Of a stretch of DNA of 15,828 nt, positions 13,973 to 15,828 are shown piece by piece. Each line of letters begins with the position of its first letter. The stretch's first letter is position 1. A program made the translations under genes and the position numbers. The notes under the pieces were generated by a model. It worked only from the letters and a program-made list of their open reading frames with translations. It made no database searches and was not told where the DNA came from. Origin of the DNA: Actinomycetota bacterium (GTDB taxonomy: Bacteria > Actinomycetota > Aquicultoria > Aquicultorales > Aquicultoraceae); NCBI GenBank assembly GCA_030017355.1, contig JASEIR010000031.1, positions 1-15,828 on the forward strand, read 5' to 3'.

Positions 13973-14557
13973 TTATTTATTGGCCGATGCACTCTGAACC
14001 GGCAGCGGTGGAGCTGCCTTCCCTGTCTCATCGATAGTAAAAGCACTAAGCATCAAATTTAAGCTTAAATCTGGGTATTGACTCACCCTTATATCAATCG
14101 TATCTACCTTAAGCTGTCTTTGTGCATTTTCTATCCTTTTTATAAAATCAATCAGCGATACATAGCTTCCCACTGCAGAAATGTTTACATTTAATTCTGT
14201 AAACCCATCTTTTGGAGTTGTGGCGCTGGGTTTTATTGATATGAGATTTACACCTGCATCGTTTGCAATATTCTGTAGTTCAGTAATAAGCGAGGCTAAT
14301 TCAAGTTCAGACGGCATTTTGCTTGTTATGCTTGCAAGTTCAGCCTCAGTCTTAGCAGCATTGTTTCTGACTTCTTCAAGCATAACAAGCGAATTCTTTG
14401 CTTGCTGGAACCTTGCCTCCTCTGCCATCCATTGCGATTCAAGGCCTGCCAAGGTTGCCATCTGGGGTCTCCATGCAAACATATAGAAAAGAGCAAGCAT
14501 AAGAACCAAGACTAATATCAGTATTATAATTTGCCTATGTACACTTAACTTAACCAA
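13973..14557 (-). CDS. pilO: Type IV pilus inner-membrane platform protein PilO
   Basis: PilO pairs with PilN in the inner membrane to form the alignment platform between the cytoplasmic PilM ring/pilus motor and outer components. The 194-residue protein has one N-terminal membrane segment (about 9-29, QIIILILVLVLMLALFYMFA). A coiled-coil stretch follows at about 35-75. The C-terminal ferredoxin-like domain (about 80-175) includes the family pattern LASLITELQNIANDAGVNLISIKP and FTELNVNISAVGSYVSLIDFIKRIE. The start is TTG at 14557: GGAAGTGAT, close to the full anti-ribosomal consensus, lies 7 nt upstream. The nearby ATG is out of frame. It lies 4 nt after pilN. Confidence 0.9.
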   Translation of the reverse strand: MVKLSVHRQIIILILVLVLMLALFYMFAWRPQMATLAGLESQWMAEEARFQQAKNSLVMLEEVRNNAAKTEAELASITSKMPSELELASLITELQNIANDAGVNLISIKPSATTPKDGFTELNVNISAVGSYVSLIDFIKRIENAQRQLKVDTIDIRVSQYPDLSLNLMLSAFTIDETGKAAPPLPVQSASANK

Positions 14558-14561
14558 AACA

Positions 14562-15155
14562 TCACTTCCCGGAAGAATTGGGCGGAGCAGGAAGCATTGG
14601 CGATTTCTTAAATTTTATTGTGCTAGTGAAAGCAATGGTTTCACCTTGTTTGTCAGACGAGCTTAACCACACTTCTGGCTGTGGTTTAAAGCTTGATAGC
14701 CTAGTTAGCCACCCCGCAACTGGTTTGTGACCTGCATCCGGATCATCAATTGGATCAAGAACAGCTCCGCTAAACGAGATTCCTTCAGAGTTCCCACTTA
14801 GCGATACAAGCTGAACATCACTTGGCGTTATCATCATCAATTCTTCAAGAACCTTCGACCATAGAATTCGGCCAGCAACTGCCTTCTCAGCAATTAGCTT
14901 CCTTTTCTCAACTTCCTGCCGCCTTTCCTCATAAATCCTTAATCCCTGAGCTACTTGACCCATCTTTGTTGTTAGCCCAGCCAATCTTTCAACCTGGCTT
15001 TGCATTAGTTCGATTCTCCAAACATTGAATGTATAAAGACCACCAAGAAAAACAGTCACAGCTATTACTCCAATTAGTGTGATAAACACTAATTTTTCAG
15101 CCTGTTGCTTTTCTTTAATTTGTTTTGGTAAGAGATTAATCTTTATCATTTTCAT
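14562..15155 (-). CDS. pilN: Type IV pilus inner-membrane platform protein PilN
   Basis: The protein (197 residues) starts MKMIKINLLPKQIKEKQ. The cytoplasmic INLLP motif is the known docking peptide that inserts into PilM. One membrane segment follows (about 22-44), then a coiled coil (about 45-85) and a C-terminal alpha/beta domain. That domain has ILWSKVLEELMMITPSDVQLVSLSGNSEGISFSG, the Fimbrial-assembly (PilN) family pattern. I chose ATG at 15155 because AGGA lies 8 nt upstream and the ATG overlaps the pilM TGA as ATGA, a classic coupling arrangement. An ATG at 15188 inside pilM would add eleven unrelated residues. The Ser/Pro-rich tail is of unknown role. Confidence 0.92.
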   Translation of the reverse strand: MKMIKINLLPKQIKEKQQAEKLVFITLIGVIAVTVFLGGLYTFNVWRIELMQSQVERLAGLTTKMGQVAQGLRIYEERRQEVEKRKLIAEKAVAGRILWSKVLEELMMITPSDVQLVSLSGNSEGISFSGAVLDPIDDPDAGHKPVAGWLTRLSSFKPQPEVWLSSSDKQGETIAFTSTIKFKKSPMLPAPPNSSGK

Positions 15156-15828
15156 AGATCTAATCCTCGCATCGCCAGGCCAAGACATGTAGCTAAAGAA
15201 AGTTCATCATCAACTATACCTGCTGAGCGAAGGTTTCTCCCTATTTGAACATTATTAAGTGGGTGGCCAAGCTCAACCTCTATTTGAAGCTCTCTTTTTA
15301 GGTGTTGACGGAAATTCCTAAGATTTGCTCCACTTCCCGACAGAATGATTTTATCTATGCTTTTTGCTTTTGCTGCTTGTACAAGGTAGTAATCCAATGA
15401 CCTTCGGATTTCCGCAACCAGCTTCATCATTTGCTGCTCAAGTATAGTATTGACCAGTGCTACTTTTGATAGCATATCCGGGGTAACATCAGCCGGGTCA
15501 TCACCTACATCCCTGGAAGGCAAGCCTATTCTTACTGCTAGATCTTCTGCTTCGTCAAGAGAAATTCCAAGCGCTTCCATTAATGCCTCTACAAATATGT
15601 CGCTGCCAAAATTGCTTATCCTTGTAAACCTTGGTATACCATCCTCCATAACCACGATATCCGTCAGATTAGAGCCTACGTTAATCATTGCCGTAGCTTT
15701 TGGATTATCCAAATCCTCAAAAGATAAGCTTGGAGCATCACCCATAACTGCCCGAGCAAATGCAAATGATGATACATCTATCACTACAGGTCTTAGACCA
15801 GCTTTTTCCAGAGCCATTATTACTCTCT
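15152..15828 (-). CDS. pilM: Type IV pilus assembly ATPase-fold protein PilM (5' end cut by window edge)
   Basis: PilM is an actin-like cytoplasmic protein that binds the PilN N-terminus and nucleotide. Only the C-terminal 225 or so codons are present. The frame stays open to the window edge, and full-length PilM is usually about 340-380 residues, so the ATG at 15817 is internal. Visible features are ALEKAGLRPVVIDVSSFAFARAV, the phosphate-binding segment MINVGSNLTDIVVMEDG, FGSDIFVEALMEALGISLDEAEDLA, and the adenosine-pocket segment KIILSGSGANLRNFRQHL. The end, LATCLGLAMRGLDL, is typical. It overlaps pilN by 4 nt. Confidence 0.9.
   Translation of the reverse strand, partial: RVIMALEKAGLRPVVIDVSSFAFARAVMGDAPSLSFEDLDNPKATAMINVGSNLTDIVVMEDGIPRFTRISNFGSDIFVEALMEALGISLDEAEDLAVRIGLPSRDVGDDPADVTPDMLSKVALVNTILEQQMMKLVAEIRRSLDYYLVQAAKAKSIDKIILSGSGANLRNFRQHLKRELQIEVELGHPLNNVQIGRNLRSAGIVDDELSLATCLGLAMRGLDL

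Noticed and set aside
1..15828. tRNA, rRNA, CRISPR array, insertion sequence or prophage genes
   Set aside because: Every large segment is accounted for by housekeeping genes. No spaced identical repeats, transposase or RNA-gene signatures were seen in the gaps.

Overview
All 17 recognisable protein genes lie on the minus strand, so the window reads right to left as housekeeping operons. It suggests a bacterium of moderate GC with a clostridial-type Firmicutes or deep-branching Actinobacteriota gene order. The run aroC-aroK-aroB-aroQ-pepQ-efp, then a biotin carrier, accC, nusB, xseB, ispA, dxs and tlyA, is typical of those lineages. A type IV pilus block with no pilQ next to it points the same way. 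This placement is an inference from gene order and protein style; no 16S or other decisive marker is present. Start codons are often not ATG: TTG for pilO, aroK, aroB, accC and probably ispA, and GTG for aroC and efp.

Layout from the right edge: 15828-13324 holds the inner-membrane type IV pilus genes pilM (cut by the window edge), pilN, pilO and a PilP-like protein. A gap of about 240 bp (13083-13323) carries a good sigma-A-type promoter, a stem-loop at the predicted transcript start and a tiny ORF with Phe-Tyr-Phe codons. The shikimate genes aroC, aroK, aroB and aroQ follow (13082-9845), then an M24 Xaa-Pro-type peptidase and elongation factor P (9834-8135). A second promoter, again with a stem-loop at the predicted start, precedes 8025-6190. 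That gene encodes a pyruvate carboxylase/oxaloacetate decarboxylase-type carboxyltransferase fused to an acetyl-CoA-carboxylase-type biotin carrier (AccB). It is followed by biotin carboxylase accC (6135-4789), nusB, xseB, the prenyl transferase ispA, dxs and the rRNA methyltransferase tlyA (down to 282). Positions 1-281 are non-coding and rich in short tandem repeats.

Functionally, PilMNO and the PilP-like protein form the pilus alignment platform. The aro genes supply four steps of the shikimate pathway. The fusion protein plus AccC can form a two-subunit biotin-dependent carboxylase. Dxs makes the first MEP-pathway intermediate and IspA elongates the resulting C5 units.

The most interesting observation is inside the carboxyltransferase-BCCP fusion. 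The AccB-like part begins at an in-frame ATG (6627) that has a consensus AAGGAGG ribosome site 8 nt upstream. One gene could therefore make both the fused carboxylase subunit and a free 145-residue acetyl-CoA carboxylase carrier. Other points of interest are heptanucleotide tandem repeats of several unrelated units in the non-coding gaps, matching promoter/5'-stem-loop architecture at two operons, xseB without xseA, and a 24-nt tandem duplication that forms the tail of XseB.
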